Source of the DNA: a virus
DNA length: 64,000 bases
Strand: one strand, 5' to 3'
Virus record (IMG/VR): IMGVR_UViG_3300045944_000276
Coordinates: 1-64,000 of that record
Shown: positions 24,204 to 33,449 of the stretch, one piece after another
Numbering within the stretch: position 1 is the stretch's first letter
How the letters are laid out: the number at the start of each line of letters is the position of its first letter
The notes under the pieces: model-generated
The model's database searches: none
The model's input: the letters and a program-made list of their open reading frames with translations, nothing else
Told to the model about the DNA's origin: nothing
Made by a program: the position numbers and the translations under genes

Positions 24204-24589
24204 CGATAGGCTCCGTAGAAGCGATCGCGCCAGCGCACTGACCCTATCGGCTCGATGACCGAGCCGTGTCCCTCGTCCGTGTGCAGCATGCGCCCGCCGT
24301 CCAGGAAAATCCCCGTGTGCCAGGGCGCGCGCGTGATGCGGAATACCAGCACGTCGCCAAAGAGCGGCGGATCGACCGCCACCCAGTCGGGGATCGCGCG
24401 CACGATGGCGCCGCTCGCTTCCTCGAAGCTCAAAGAGGAGCGGTAGAACGCCATGTAATCGGGGATCGTCTTGCCGAGCTCCTCGCGGTAGAAGAAGCGC
24501 ACCAGTTGCCAGCAGTCGAGGCCGCGCGCGGGATCGGCTCCCTTGTCCACGTAAGGAATGCCGACGTATTGACTGAGATCGCGCATCAC
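24191..24589 (-). CDS. NlpC/P60 tail-tip peptidase, lambda K-like (prophage B), 132 aa
   Basis: Catalytic Cys in GLDCWQLVR (about residue 26) and His in WHTGIFLDGG (about residue 92) with the DVLVFRI strand between, the NlpC/P60 pattern. As in lambda gpK, it lies between the L-like and I/J-like genes and probably opens peptidoglycan during DNA entry. ATG overlaps the upstream stop. Confidence 0.85.
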   Translation of the reverse strand: MMRDLSQYVGIPYVDKGADPARGLDCWQLVRFFYREELGKTIPDYMAFYRSSLSFEEASGAIVRAIPDWVAVDPPLFGDVLVFRITRAPWHTGIFLDGGRMLHTDEGHGSVIEPIGSVRWRDRFYGAYRWKF

Positions 24590-25059
24590 GCGAAGACGCT
24601 CGGAAACTGCGCCGGGTCGTAGCTGTCGGCGGGATAAGGCGCGTTCAAGAGATCGCCCGAGATCAACCGCCCGCTGATCGACTGCATGTCGTAGCTGATG
24701 TCGATGATCTGCAGGTCCTCGAGCCGCATCTCGATCACGTCGGGCTGAGTGCTGAGAACCAGGTAGAGATTGATCGAGGGCGCACTCGGTAGCCCGCGGA
24801 TGACCTCGATCAGCATCCGGTCGACGTTGTCGAACTTGACCTCGACGCTCGGGATGGTCTGCCCGTCATCGACGGCGAGCGTCAATTCGAACGGATACGC
24901 GGTCCAGAGATTGCCGAGCGCAACCACGTTTTGGGTGTTGTTGACGAACAGATACGGCGTGGGCAATTCCGGATGATGAATGCTAATCAGGAAAAACCAC
25001 GCGCTGCCGGTCTGGAGTGCATTAAGCGATGCGACCGCCTGCCCGGATAGCGTCCTCAC
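24586..25059 (-). CDS. Minor tail protein, DUF1833/lambda L-like (prophage B), 157 aa
   Basis: Pattern typical of DUF1833 tail-tip proteins: LISIHHPEL, a VNNTQNVVALG strand, PFELTLAVDDG and DYDMQSISGRL-like end. I use GTG at 25059, overlapping the gpM-like stop, since the longer frame has no homologous support. Homologue in C: 58759-59235. Confidence 0.78.
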   Translation of the reverse strand: MRTLSGQAVASLNALQTGSAWFFLISIHHPELPTPYLFVNNTQNVVALGNLWTAYPFELTLAVDDGQTIPSVEVKFDNVDRMLIEVIRGLPSAPSINLYLVLSTQPDVIEMRLEDLQIIDISYDMQSISGRLISGDLLNAPYPADSYDPAQFPSVFA

Positions 25060-25412
25060 GGCAGCGCTTCCAGCCGGAACGCCGCGCGCCAGGCGATGCC
25101 GAGCGCGGAGAACTGCGGCGGCGCGGCGAAGCGAAAGGAGGTCTGCACCCCGGTGATCGGGTGCGGCATCAGGATCGTGTCGGTGCCGCCCTGGCAGATG
25201 ATGTAGTAGAAGTCGCGGAGCTTCTGATACTCGGCGGCGTTCCGCAGCACGATCGAGCACTCGTAGGTGCGCACCGGGTTGATGAATCGCCGGCGCACCT
25301 TGGGCGGGCCGGTGTCCATGTCGGTGCGGATGGTGACTTCCTGCGGCGTCTCGCTGAACGCGTCGGAGGTGAACGCCTTGCTGATCTCGGGGGGCCAGGG
25401 GTTATTGGGCAT
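25056..25412 (-). CDS. Minor tail protein, lambda M-like (prophage B), 118 aa
   Basis: Compact beta-rich protein beginning MPNNPWPPEISKAF, with VRTYECSIVLRNAAEYQ and DFYYIICQGGTD. It lies between tape measure and DUF1833 genes, the place of lambda M. Homologue 59232-59588 is nearly identical. Confidence 0.72.
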   Translation of the reverse strand: MPNNPWPPEISKAFTSDAFSETPQEVTIRTDMDTGPPKVRRRFINPVRTYECSIVLRNAAEYQKLRDFYYIICQGGTDTILMPHPITGVQTSFRFAAPPQFSALGIAWRAAFRLEALP

Positions 25413-27433
25413 CAGCGCGCTCCCTGGCGGTTCAGTCCGTAGGTCGTGCCCATCACGCCGTCGAACGCGCCCGAGCGGAATCCCGCGCTGACGGCGTCCT
25501 TGACCATCAACTCGATGATTCGCCGGCCGTTAACGTCGCTCCGCGTCTGCGTCGTCACTTCCGCCTTGGACTCGTTGTAAACATTGACGATGACGCCCGA
25601 GCCGCTCGCGTCCACGCCGAGCGAGCCGTCGGCCCCGCGTTTCAACGGCATGATCGCTTCCGGCCCCGCCTCGGCGAATACGCCGGCGCCCTGCGCGAAC
25701 TTGAAAAGACGCGGGCTGTCGTAGACCCCGCCCGAGTAGCGCGAGAGCGAGGCCGAGTTGTAGACCCCGCCGAGCGCACTCGGCGTCAACATGCCGCCGG
25801 CGCCCCCTTTGATCCAGCCCTTGAATCCGGCCATCAGCGGCTCGATCAAGAGCATCTGCGTTGCCATCTTTGCCAGGTCTCGCAGGATCGAGGTCGCCAT
25901 GTCGCTGAACGACTTCTTCGCGTCGTCCGCCCCGCTCGCGAAGTCGACCAGGGAATCGCTGATGGACTTCGCGTAGCCGTCCACCTTGTCGGCGAGCGTC
26001 TCGAGCATCCGTTCCATGTCGCTCGTGGTCTTGGTCGTCTCGCGCGTGATGCGGTTTATCCGGTCGAGTCCGTTCTCATACATCTGCAGCGTGATCTCGC
26101 CGTTGAAGTAAGCCTCATCGAGGAGTGTCGTCAGTTCGATCAGCTTCACCACGCCGGCCGCGCCCGTGAGCTCGTCGAGCGTCCTCTTCCGTTTCTCCTC
26201 CTCGATCCGCATCGCCTCGGTGCCGCTCTTGCCGTCGTTCAGCGCGAGGCCCAGCTCGCGCTCGGCAGCGATCTGCAGGTCGATGCTCTCGACGAGCGAC
26301 CTGATGCCCTCCTCGCGCTCCCTCCTCTGCCGCTCCGCTTCCTTTCTCGCTTCCTCTGCCGCCTTCCTGGCCGCGTCACCGCTTCCCGGCTTCCTGAAGT
26401 CGAGTTCCTTATCGCCCGTTTCCATGCCGCGCGTATCGCGGCGCTGATGCGGCGGCAGGAGCGCGAGCGCCTGCTCCTGCGACTGCATCTTGAGGAATTC
26501 AATCTGCCGCTTGATCGCTGCGTTCTGCGCCTCGTAGGCAGGAATTACGCCCGCTCGCCCCTGCGAGATGGCTTTCGCCATCAGTTGTTGATTCTTCTCC
26601 AGACGCTCGTTCAGCGACTTGATGTTCTCCTGCGGATTCTTGAACGGGTTGATCGTGCCGAACTCGAACAGCGATCGCCAGAAACCGCCAGAGATTTGGA
26701 TGCCTTTCTGCATCTCGTCGGTCGCCTTTTGCAGCATCGGGATCAATTCGCGCGCGAGCGCCTGCGCGCCCTCGATCCACGAGTTCTCCAGACGGCGCAT
26801 CGACTTCTGCAATTCCTCCGCGGCCGCCGCCTGCTCTTTCGTCACCTTCGCGGTCACGCCCTGCTCGGTCGCCAGGTCGCGCATGAAAGGCAGCGCTTCC
26901 TGCGCGCTCTTACCCGTGAGCGCCATGATCGCCGCCGTCTTGGCCCCGCTGTCCGCGAACTGGTTGAACGCGAGGGCGACCTGCTTCATGGCATCGGCCG
27001 GGTCCATCGCGCGCAGTTCCGCGACCGAGAGGCCGACCGCCTTCAGCGCAGCGGCGCCGGCCTTGCCTTCCTCGTCGGACTCGTGCAGTGCCTTGTTGAG
27101 CTTCACCAGGAAGTCCTCGACGACGCCCATGTCGGTGCCCGATATGCGCGCGACCTGCTGGAGCACCGACAGGTTCTCCACGCTCGCGCCGGTTTTCTCT
27201 GAGAGGTCGTCGAGCGCCGCCGCAGCGTCGATGCTCTTATTCACAAACGCAGTCAACGCGCCGACGGAGAGCGCGGGGAGGAGCGCCAGGGCAAAGCCCT
27301 GGACCGCGTTCGTCATGGCGGAAATCTGCTTCTCTATCGCCCCGGTGGACGACTGCAGCTTCTTCAGCTGCGCGAGGGAGTCCTGCGCGAGCTTTACCTG
27401 GAGCTCGTAGATCCGGGTCGTGGTCTCGGCCAT
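25412..27433 (-). CDS. Tail tape measure protein (prophage B), 673 aa
   Basis: N-terminal coiled coil (EIQVKLAQDSLAQLKKLQ-like), hydrophobic helices, a phage-tail minimal domain around residues 70-230 (ALDDLSEKTGAS, VENLSVLQQVARISGTD) and a C-terminal lambda H-like part (SFSDMATSILRDLAKMATQML). Family rule of about 1.5 angstrom per residue predicts a tail near 100 nm. The prophage C protein is 665 aa. Confidence 0.9.
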   Translation of the reverse strand: MAETTTRIYELQVKLAQDSLAQLKKLQSSTGAIEKQISAMTNAVQGFALALLPALSVGALTAFVNKSIDAAAALDDLSEKTGASVENLSVLQQVARISGTDMGVVEDFLVKLNKALHESDEEGKAGAAALKAVGLSVAELRAMDPADAMKQVALAFNQFADSGAKTAAIMALTGKSAQEALPFMRDLATEQGVTAKVTKEQAAAAEELQKSMRRLENSWIEGAQALARELIPMLQKATDEMQKGIQISGGFWRSLFEFGTINPFKNPQENIKSLNERLEKNQQLMAKAISQGRAGVIPAYEAQNAAIKRQIEFLKMQSQEQALALLPPHQRRDTRGMETGDKELDFRKPGSGDAARKAAEEARKEAERQRREREEGIRSLVESIDLQIAAERELGLALNDGKSGTEAMRIEEEKRKRTLDELTGAAGVVKLIELTTLLDEAYFNGEITLQMYENGLDRINRITRETTKTTSDMERMLETLADKVDGYAKSISDSLVDFASGADDAKKSFSDMATSILRDLAKMATQMLLIEPLMAGFKGWIKGGAGGMLTPSALGGVYNSASLSRYSGGVYDSPRLFKFAQGAGVFAEAGPEAIMPLKRGADGSLGVDASGSGVIVNVYNESKAEVTTQTRSDVNGRRIIELMVKDAVSAGFRSGAFDGVMGTTYGLNRQGAR

Positions 27434-28161
27434 CAGTGCCCCCGCCCGCGCACTTTCATGCAGACCTTGATCGCCGGTATCCGGTCGACGCTAGTGCGCC
27501 CGCCCACGTTGAGATTCGACACCTGGACGTAGATGTCCTTCACGTCCAGGCTCGGGTAGCGCCGCTGCACCTGCTTCGCGCTCGTCTCGAATACGGATTT
27601 CGAGACCATGCGCACCTTGCCCGTGCCCCTTTCATAGCGCCGCTTCTTGTCGCGCGAGCGGCGCATGCCGCGCTCGCCGCTCTTCGTGAGCCACTGCCAC
27701 TTGCGCACATGCACGATCGGGAGCGCTACGTAGAGATCGAGCGCGGCAGGATTCTGCACCGACATGGCAATCGCCCGCGGCTCACCCGGCGTGATCCCTC
27801 GTTCCTTGCCGATGCTGTAGTAGAACTTGAGCGCGCCAAGCGTTGCGCCGGTCACGCGCCGCCCGTTCGCCATCAGGGCCTCGCGCGCGGCTATCGTGGC
27901 ATTGGCGAGCGCCTGGCGGTCGGCGAACCACACGCGCACCGAGCGCTCGACCTCTTCGATGTCCTTCCCGCGCCGGCCGTCCACGAGCATGCCGGTCGGC
28001 TTGTTGCCCATGTCGGACTGCGCGGCGACCTCCTGCAGCGCGATCGTGCGCAGGACGTGTCTGTAGTCGCGCTCGGCGACCTGCAGGATGTCCTTGTAGA
28101 CCAAGCCGCGCTGCGCCGAGCTAATTACGGGGATTGCCGCTACCGCGGGGAGTGCTTGCAC
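27433..28161 (-). CDS. Conserved tail-region protein, 242 aa
   Basis: Not confidently recognised. Residues 90-180 are rich in Arg/Lys with KWQWLTKSG and a basic RRSRDKKRR stretch; the end is beta-rich (DIYVQVSNLNVGG). It lies between the chaperone pair and the tape measure and overlaps both. GTG start at 28161. Homologue at 61587-62321. Possibly a tail assembly factor. Confidence 0.65.
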   Translation of the reverse strand: MQALPAVAAIPVISSAQRGLVYKDILQVAERDYRHVLRTIALQEVAAQSDMGNKPTGMLVDGRRGKDIEEVERSVRVWFADRQALANATIAAREALMANGRRVTGATLGALKFYYSIGKERGITPGEPRAIAMSVQNPAALDLYVALPIVHVRKWQWLTKSGERGMRRSRDKKRRYERGTGKVRMVSKSVFETSAKQVQRRYPSLDVKDIYVQVSNLNVGGRTSVDRIPAIKVCMKVRGRGH

Positions 28162-28854
28162 GCTTTGCCTTCCTCAGTTGTTTCTGGTGATCCTCAAGCA
28201 TCGACGCCGCGCGCCGCAGCACCGGCAGCAACCATTCGAGTTCTATCCCGTAGTAGTCACCCCACTCGCGGATCGGCATCCACTCGACGTTGCCGCCAAG
28301 GTCGCGCCACGCATCGAGCGCCGGCACGAGCCACAGCGGCACATCCGGGCGCGCCTCGAGCGCCGGCACTCTCTTGCCGCGCGCTTGCGCCTTCTCCAGT
28401 TCTTCAATGTGTTCGCCATATTGCTCATGCCAGATCAGGATTTTCCCAACTGCTCGCCGTCCTCCCGCACGGTCACGAGCCGGAAGCGCGCCTCGTCGAG
28501 CGCGGCCTCCTTGATCCTTTCCCAGATCCTCGGACAATCCTGCATCAGCTCGATGCAGTTCTGACGGTTGAATTCCAGCGGCTGGTCGTGGCCGTTGGTG
28601 ACGTTGCGCCAGCCGATGATCACGCTCTCCGCGAACGCCTCGATCAGGATGTCCTCGATCACCGCGTGCGCCCGCGCGCCGCCGGCGTTCAACTCGGCCC
28701 GGCGCTTGTCCGCGGCGAGCGCTCTCGCATAGTTGTATTGGCGATTGATCTCGAGCGACGAGCGGACGATGAACTCCCACTCGTCGAACTGGACGACCGC
28801 GCCCGCCTTTTCGGCCTCGCGGTCAACGCCATACTTGTCGCGCGGATTGCTCAT
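28121..28854 (-). CDS. Tail assembly chaperone GT, made by -1 frameshift (prophage B)
   Basis: The longer product of the gene below. At 28447-28441 the minus strand reads GGGAAAA with the zero frame as G-GGA-AAA, an ideal slippery heptamer. Slipping back one base joins the G part to a second frame beginning ILIWHEQYGE and ending at 28121 (total about 244 residues). The same heptamer and extension occur in prophage C. As in lambda, G and GT would hold tube and tape measure subunits during tail assembly. Confidence 0.8.
28435..28854 (-). CDS. Tail assembly chaperone G (unshifted product, prophage B), 139 aa
   Basis: Starts MSNPRDKYGVDREAEKAG; ATG at 28854 overlaps the tube gene stop. It contains the FDEWEFIVRS and WRNVTNGHDQPLEF segments and ends QLGKS just after the slippery site. 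Most ribosomes should stop here, giving G in excess over GT. Confidence 0.78.
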   Translation of the reverse strand: MSNPRDKYGVDREAEKAGAVVQFDEWEFIVRSSLEINRQYNYARALAADKRRAELNAGGARAHAVIEDILIEAFAESVIIGWRNVTNGHDQPLEFNRQNCIELMQDCPRIWERIKEAALDEARFRLVTVREDGEQLGKS

Positions 28855-29843
28855 GCGGTAGCGAATTGCACCTGCAACTCGGGCTGGACTGTCGCAGCAG
28901 TGACGATGCTCGCTCCGCGCGTGACCTTGACCGTGCATTGCTCGGTCTCGTCGTAGAGCGCCTGCACTTCCATTGCGACCGTCACGTCGGTGTCGGTGCC
29001 CGGTGCCGTGACCGGCGCGGCAGTCATCTTGCAGCGCGGGAAGTCGAAGAGATATTCCAGCACGCCCGCCGCATCGTTCAACTGGACCGAGACCGGAAAT
29101 TCCGACTGGTCGATCAACGCCTGGACCGGCTCATTAGTGGCGTAGTAGAGCGTCGCGCTGATCGTCGCGTTCAAGCGCCCGCGCACGGTCTCTTTCGTCC
29201 CGAGCGTGCCGATGCATTGGATGGAACGCGAGTTGGAATCGAAGCTCATCTCCACCGCGTTGAAGCACGCCGTTGCCGCGATACCGCCCATCGAGACGAC
29301 GACATTCTGCGGCACCAGCACCGGCTCGACGCCGGGGTCGGGATAGGTCGCGCCCGTGATGATCGTGCTCCCGAGCGTGAGTTCGCCGCCGATCGTGCCC
29401 ACGCTCCCGGTGATCGGTTCGGCCGGCGCGATCGAGATCGTCATCGTGGCGAACGCGGTCTTGTCGAAGCGGTGATAGGAGTCCGTGCCCGCCGTCGGAA
29501 TGTCGGGGAAGGTCTTCTCGAGCAGATACTGGCGCAGCGTCGAGCCGTTCTTGAGCACGTCCGCGGTCCACGCGCCGCCGAGCACGGCTTGCAGATACGC
29601 CTCGAACGCATCATGGTCGGACAACTCCAGCGACAGGTCGCCGGTCGACTCCCCGCCCGTCAGGATGGAATCGCGGATGTTGCCGCTCGCGTCGAACTCC
29701 TGCGAGGTCGTCACGGTCGGCGCGAAGGCGACGCCCTCGCCCGTCAAACGCGCGACGGTGAATACCGGGGTGGCGGGCACGGCGGGCGGCGCACCGGTCA
29801 TTTCGACGAATGCAACTCTTACCAGGTCAGCGGCGAGGGGCAT
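28851..29843 (-). CDS. Major tail tube protein (prophage B), 330 aa
   Basis: Abundant tube subunit. Residues 1-210 are the tube fold (GNIRDSILTGGESTGDLSLELSD, FEAYLQAVLGG, YHRFDKTAFATMTISI). The last about 80 residues look like an added beta domain. AGGAG before ATG at 29843. Homologue of 321 aa at 63011-63976. Located directly before G/GT. Confidence 0.85.
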   Translation of the reverse strand: MPLAADLVRVAFVEMTGAPPAVPATPVFTVARLTGEGVAFAPTVTTSQEFDASGNIRDSILTGGESTGDLSLELSDHDAFEAYLQAVLGGAWTADVLKNGSTLRQYLLEKTFPDIPTAGTDSYHRFDKTAFATMTISIAPAEPITGSVGTIGGELTLGSTIITGATYPDPGVEPVLVPQNVVVSMGGIAATACFNAVEMSFDSNSRSIQCIGTLGTKETVRGRLNATISATLYYATNEPVQALIDQSEFPVSVQLNDAAGVLEYLFDFPRCKMTAAPVTAPGTDTDVTVAMEVQALYDETEQCTVKVTRGASIVTAATVQPELQVQFATA

Positions 29844-29853
29844 GATGGAGCTC

Positions 29854-30258
29854 CTATACGTAGTAGTCGTGCGCAAACGCGAAATCGACGGCACAGATGA
29901 GCCATCTGCCATCAGAGAAATCGGACGGCGCGGGCGGGATCGCGCCCATGACGCGAATCCCGTTCATGCGAAATCTGCGGAAGTGCGCGAGGACCGCGCT
30001 CGCCTGGTCGATGATCGCGACCTCGCCGGCGCCGGTCTTGCCGACGACGTAGACGCGGAACGTGCCCATTTCGCGACAGCAGGTCGGCGTGCCGATGGCG
30101 ACCGCGTTGTCCGAGATCGGAATGAAGTCCGTCGTGGCCCACAGGTCGGGCAGCAGCGTGTTGTCCACGCGCACGCCCAGGGTGTCGTACTGCGGCAGCG
30201 CCGGGAAGGCGGCGGCGAGTTCGGCGCGGAAGGCGATACGTGCGGTGGCCGAGCTCAT
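29854..30258 (-). CDS. Putative tail terminator protein, 134 aa
   Basis: Position (between neck and tube genes) and size fit the tail terminator/completion ring. Mixed alpha-beta, with RAELAAAFP near the start and DGRWLICAVDFAFAHDY at the end. No certain family motif. Confidence 0.55.
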   Translation of the reverse strand: MSSATARIAFRAELAAAFPALPQYDTLGVRVDNTLLPDLWATTDFIPISDNAVAIGTPTCCREMGTFRVYVVGKTGAGEVAIIDQASAVLAHFRRFRMNGIRVMGAIPPAPSDFSDGRWLICAVDFAFAHDYYV

Positions 30259-30614
30259 CAGTTGCCCCGGATGGAAGCGATCAGGAGCGGCAAGTGGTCT
30301 TCCGCCGTCACCGGATGCACTTCGAGGATCGTGTAGATGCGCTTGAACCCGTCGACATCAAGAGTCAGCGTGTCGAATTGCTGCGGCATCCGATTGGGCG
30401 CAACGAAGTCACCCGGCGATAGCACCGCCTTGGCGCTCTCGCTGTTCAAGTCCTGCAAGAGAGCCGCCGGGTCGGTGTCGCGATAGATGTAGGTTTTCAG
30501 CAGGCGCCCGCTCGCAGCGCCCTGCTCGGTAAATGTGACCGTCGAGCCGGCGAACGCGATCAGCTCGCGCGCGCGCGCCTTGATCTCGTTCCAATCGATC
30601 GCCGGGAGCGCCAT
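30258..30614 (-). CDS. Putative head-tail joining (neck) protein, 118 aa
   Basis: Small beta-rich protein after the connector, with WNEIKARARELIAFAG at the start and YTILEVHPV near the end, as in head-closure proteins of HK97-like phages. Overlaps the connector stop. Assignment is mainly by position. Confidence 0.58.
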   Translation of the reverse strand: MALPAIDWNEIKARARELIAFAGSTVTFTEQGAASGRLLKTYIYRDTDPAALLQDLNSESAKAVLSPGDFVAPNRMPQQFDTLTLDVDGFKRIYTILEVHPVTAEDHLPLLIASIRGN

Positions 30615-31276
30615 CAGACGTAGTCCTTCACCCGGTAGCCCTCGAGCGTGTAGAGGTAGGGCGCGAGGAGCGGGGGCACGCTGCTGGTGTCGTAGCTCGA
30701 GCGCGCCGCGGTGCCCGTGTCGAAGGCGACGGTCAACGCCCCCGAGCCCAGGCCGAGGCTCTTAAGCGGCGCGCCCCCGCCGCTGCTGGAACTCGACCCG
30801 GCATAGGACACGCCCGCGAGATCGGCGCTGCAGCGCGCGAAGGCGAGCGCCAGATCGGCGGGCACCTCGTCCTCGGGATAACCGCCCGAGTAGGTGACGC
30901 GCGCGAAGCCGCCCCACCAGGTACCCCAGCCCGGTCCCGTGTAGGGACGGCCTCCATACGGCCACGTCGAATACGGATAGATGAAGCCGCGCGCCTGGTC
31001 GAGTTGCGGCGGAACGGGCGCCGGATCGAGCGCGGCGCCGTCGATCGCGAGCTCCACGACCGCATCGACCGGAAACCGGAAGAGCGGCAGGCGCTCGACC
31101 GCGACGATGCGGCTCTCCTCCACGACCGGGTCCACGTAGGCGAGCCCGCGCCTGCAGTGGTTCTCGAAATACGCAGTGATGACCGGCAGCGCCGCGGTAA
31201 GCGCGTCGTCCTCGTCGGTGCCGCTGATCCCGAGGAGCACCTTCACCATCTCGAGCGGGAGCAGAACCGGGCTCAC
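30614..31276 (-). CDS. Head-tail connector, gp6-like, 220 aa
   Basis: GTG at 31276 overlaps the upstream stop (GTGA). The N-terminal VLLPLEMVKVLLGI-GTDEDDALTAALPVITAYFENHC is the usual helical start of gp6-like adaptors. A Gly/Pro/Trp/Tyr-rich insert (about 105-130) is unusual. It joins portal to neck. Confidence 0.75.
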   Translation of the reverse strand: MSPVLLPLEMVKVLLGISGTDEDDALTAALPVITAYFENHCRRGLAYVDPVVEESRIVAVERLPLFRFPVDAVVELAIDGAALDPAPVPPQLDQARGFIYPYSTWPYGGRPYTGPGWGTWWGGFARVTYSGGYPEDEVPADLALAFARCSADLAGVSYAGSSSSSGGGAPLKSLGLGSGALTVAFDTGTAARSSYDTSSVPPLLAPYLYTLEGYRVKDYV

Positions 31277-32052
31277 GGCTGCCTCGGCGGTGGCAACGGT
31301 TTGCGATTCTGCGGGTCTGGCAGCGGCGGCAAATGACCAGTCATGAGTTCGCTCCGCAGTTCGGCGAGCGCGTCGCGCAGAACTTCGCGAATTGCGGGAC
31401 CGAAATCCGCCTCGATGTGATCGATCGCCCCGTCGGCGTCCTGCTGCACCAGGACGAGTTTGAATCCCTGCACCTGCGCGCCGATGATCGTCCCCCCGTC
31501 GCGCCCGTCCCTGCCCGGTGCGCCATGCGGGCCGCGCTCGCCTGGCTTGCCGAGCGCCCCGCGCCCCGCCAGCAGCACGGGCGTCCCGCGCACGACGCAG
31601 AAGGTGCCGTAGTCCTTGACGTAGAGGTCGCCGTCCAGGTACCGCGCGTCGGCGTCGAAGGCGCCGCGATGGCGGAAGCCCCACGAGCCGATGCGCTCCC
31701 AGTGCGCCTCGTCGTCGGTCGGGCTCGCCGTGTCGCGCTTCGCGACGAAGTGCTGGCCCAAGTTCGCCACCACGACCGAACCCTCCCGGTACACCGCGCC
31801 CGGCTCCCACTGCGGGGCGGCGATGCCAGCGCCGTCCGCGCCATTGGCGCCGTCCCTGCCCGGCGCGCCCAGGAGCTTGCCGACGAAGGCGTCATTCGCC
31901 GCCAGGCGCTGCGCCACGAGGTCGGGATCGGCATCCTGCCCCGGTGCGCCCTGCGGGCCGGGCGTGAGTTGAAGCGCCGCGACCTGCTTTTCCAACCTGA
32001 CGATGTCGTCGACCAACGGTTCGACCGCCGCCGCGATCACTTTCTCGATCAT
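31273..32052 (-). CDS. Collagen-like structural protein beside portal, 259 aa
   Basis: A helical start (MIEKVIAAAVEPLVDDIVRLE), collagen-type Gly-X-Y runs at about 31-37 and 62-75 and again at 165-185, and between them a beta module (WEPGAVYREGSVV, DARYLDGDLYV). Proteins of this build next to the portal gene are known from many phages; they may be head fibres or surface adhesins. Overlaps the portal stop. Confidence 0.65.
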   Translation of the reverse strand: MIEKVIAAAVEPLVDDIVRLEKQVAALQLTPGPQGAPGQDADPDLVAQRLAANDAFVGKLLGAPGRDGANGADGAGIAAPQWEPGAVYREGSVVVANLGQHFVAKRDTASPTDDEAHWERIGSWGFRHRGAFDADARYLDGDLYVKDYGTFCVVRGTPVLLAGRGALGKPGERGPHGAPGRDGRDGGTIIGAQVQGFKLVLVQQDADGAIDHIEADFGPAIREVLRDALAELRSELMTGHLPPLPDPQNRKPLPPPRQP

Positions 32053-33449
32053 GCGGCCCTCCGCTTGTAGTCACGCATGTCGATGACGATCGCCTTCGCG
32101 ACAATCGCCTTTCGCTCGACGTCTTCCTCCGCGGAGGGCTCCTCGGGATCCTCTGGCAGTTCAGGCTGCTGGGCAGCGGCGGCCGCTGGCCTGTTCTTCG
32201 CGGCGATGGTCGCGGCGTGGAGCTCGGCGAGCATGTCGATCGACACCATCTGCTGCTGCAGGAAAACCGTGTCACCGCCCGCGACGGGCGGCAGGCCTTC
32301 GCCGAAGCGCCCCTCGTTCGGGGCCATCACGCCGCCTTGTATCGCCTTGGTGATGGCGTCGATGCGCACCACGTAGTCCATGCGCAGCAGAGCGCTCTCG
32401 TCGAACTCGATGTATTCGTCGGCGGGCAGGTTGAAGCCGGCGTCGAAGCTCCTCTCGAGGTTCTCCAGGAGCGAGCCCAGGTCGAACGCGAGCCAGGAGT
32501 TGATCGTCGCCTCGACGTTGGTCATGGTCGCCTTGGAGAGGTCGCCGTAGAGCGGCGGCGGCACTCCGAAACAGCGCCCCACGTCCTCGATCGACATCCT
32601 CTGCGCCTCGATGAGTTGCGCGTCCTGCGAGCTGATGCCCATCGGGGAGAACGCGAGCCCGGCGGACAGCACCGGGATTTTCCCGGCGTTCATGCCATGC
32701 GCCTGTTCGTCGAACGCCTCGCGCAGTTGCCTCATCTGATCGCGCGTGAGGATTTCCTTGGTCGAGAGAATCCCGCTCGGGCGGTTCATGTTCGTGTAGA
32801 ACGCCGCCTGGTTACCCGAGAGCGCGACGTTGACGCCCAGCGCCAGGGCCGCCGCCTTGATCGGCGACTCACCGATCAGCGGATGGCGCGGCGTGTGCTG
32901 GCGCAGGTGAATCACGTCGCGCGCGGGCGCCAGGAGCGAGATCATCGCGGGCATCATCGGGTTCGAGCCGATCGAGTAGAAAACCTCGCCCGTCTCGGTA
33001 TCGACATACGGCGCGCAGGTGCCGCGCGGCATCAGGTGCAGGGCGCGCACGGCGAAGCGGTCATCGCGCAGAATCAGGATGAATGCCTCGCCCTCGAAGA
33101 GCTCGGTCGCGATCGCGTTAAGGATGAACTGCGGCCAGGTCTGGTAGCTGTTCGGCCGGCGCAGCACGCGCGAGGCGGGCGAGGTCGTCGAGGCGACGCG
33201 CCTGCCGCCGGCGCCGAGGACCTTGTGCGCGGGCGGGCAGGTCGCGATCGCCTTGGCGGTCGCCATCACGCACCTATACGCGATCGGCACGCACTGCGCG
33301 CTGCGGGCGTCGAGCGTGAGCCCCGCCTGGTAGCCATCGCCGAACGGGACCGGGAAGGGATTCCCCCGGTGCGACCAACCGACCGCCGGGCCGCGGTAGC
33401 TACCCTCCGCGCCAAAGAGCCAGGACTTGATGCGGTCGACGAGGATCAT
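32049..33449 (-). CDS. Portal protein, HK97 family (prophage B), 466 aa
   Basis: Full-length portal of usual size. It has the family segments RCVMATAKAIATCP, SRVLRRPNSYQTWPQF, DVIHLRQHTPRHPLIGESPI and the late GRCFGVPPPLYGD. The C-terminal 60 residues are charged and variable. It forms the packaging/ejection ring. The fragment at 1-493 is the A copy. Confidence 0.93.
   Translation of the reverse strand: MILVDRIKSWLFGAEGSYRGPAVGWSHRGNPFPVPFGDGYQAGLTLDARSAQCVPIAYRCVMATAKAIATCPPAHKVLGAGGRRVASTTSPASRVLRRPNSYQTWPQFILNAIATELFEGEAFILILRDDRFAVRALHLMPRGTCAPYVDTETGEVFYSIGSNPMMPAMISLLAPARDVIHLRQHTPRHPLIGESPIKAAALALGVNVALSGNQAAFYTNMNRPSGILSTKEILTRDQMRQLREAFDEQAHGMNAGKIPVLSAGLAFSPMGISSQDAQLIEAQRMSIEDVGRCFGVPPPLYGDLSKATMTNVEATINSWLAFDLGSLLENLERSFDAGFNLPADEYIEFDESALLRMDYVVRIDAITKAIQGGVMAPNEGRFGEGLPPVAGGDTVFLQQQMVSIDMLAELHAATIAAKNRPAAAAAQQPELPEDPEEPSAEEDVERKAIVAKAIVIDMRDYKRRAA

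Noticed and set aside
30614-31810. 398-codon version of the head-tail connector
   Set aside because: The extra 178 residues are a frame shadow of the collagen-like gene; the GTG at 31276 overlapping the upstream stop gives a normal-sized connector.
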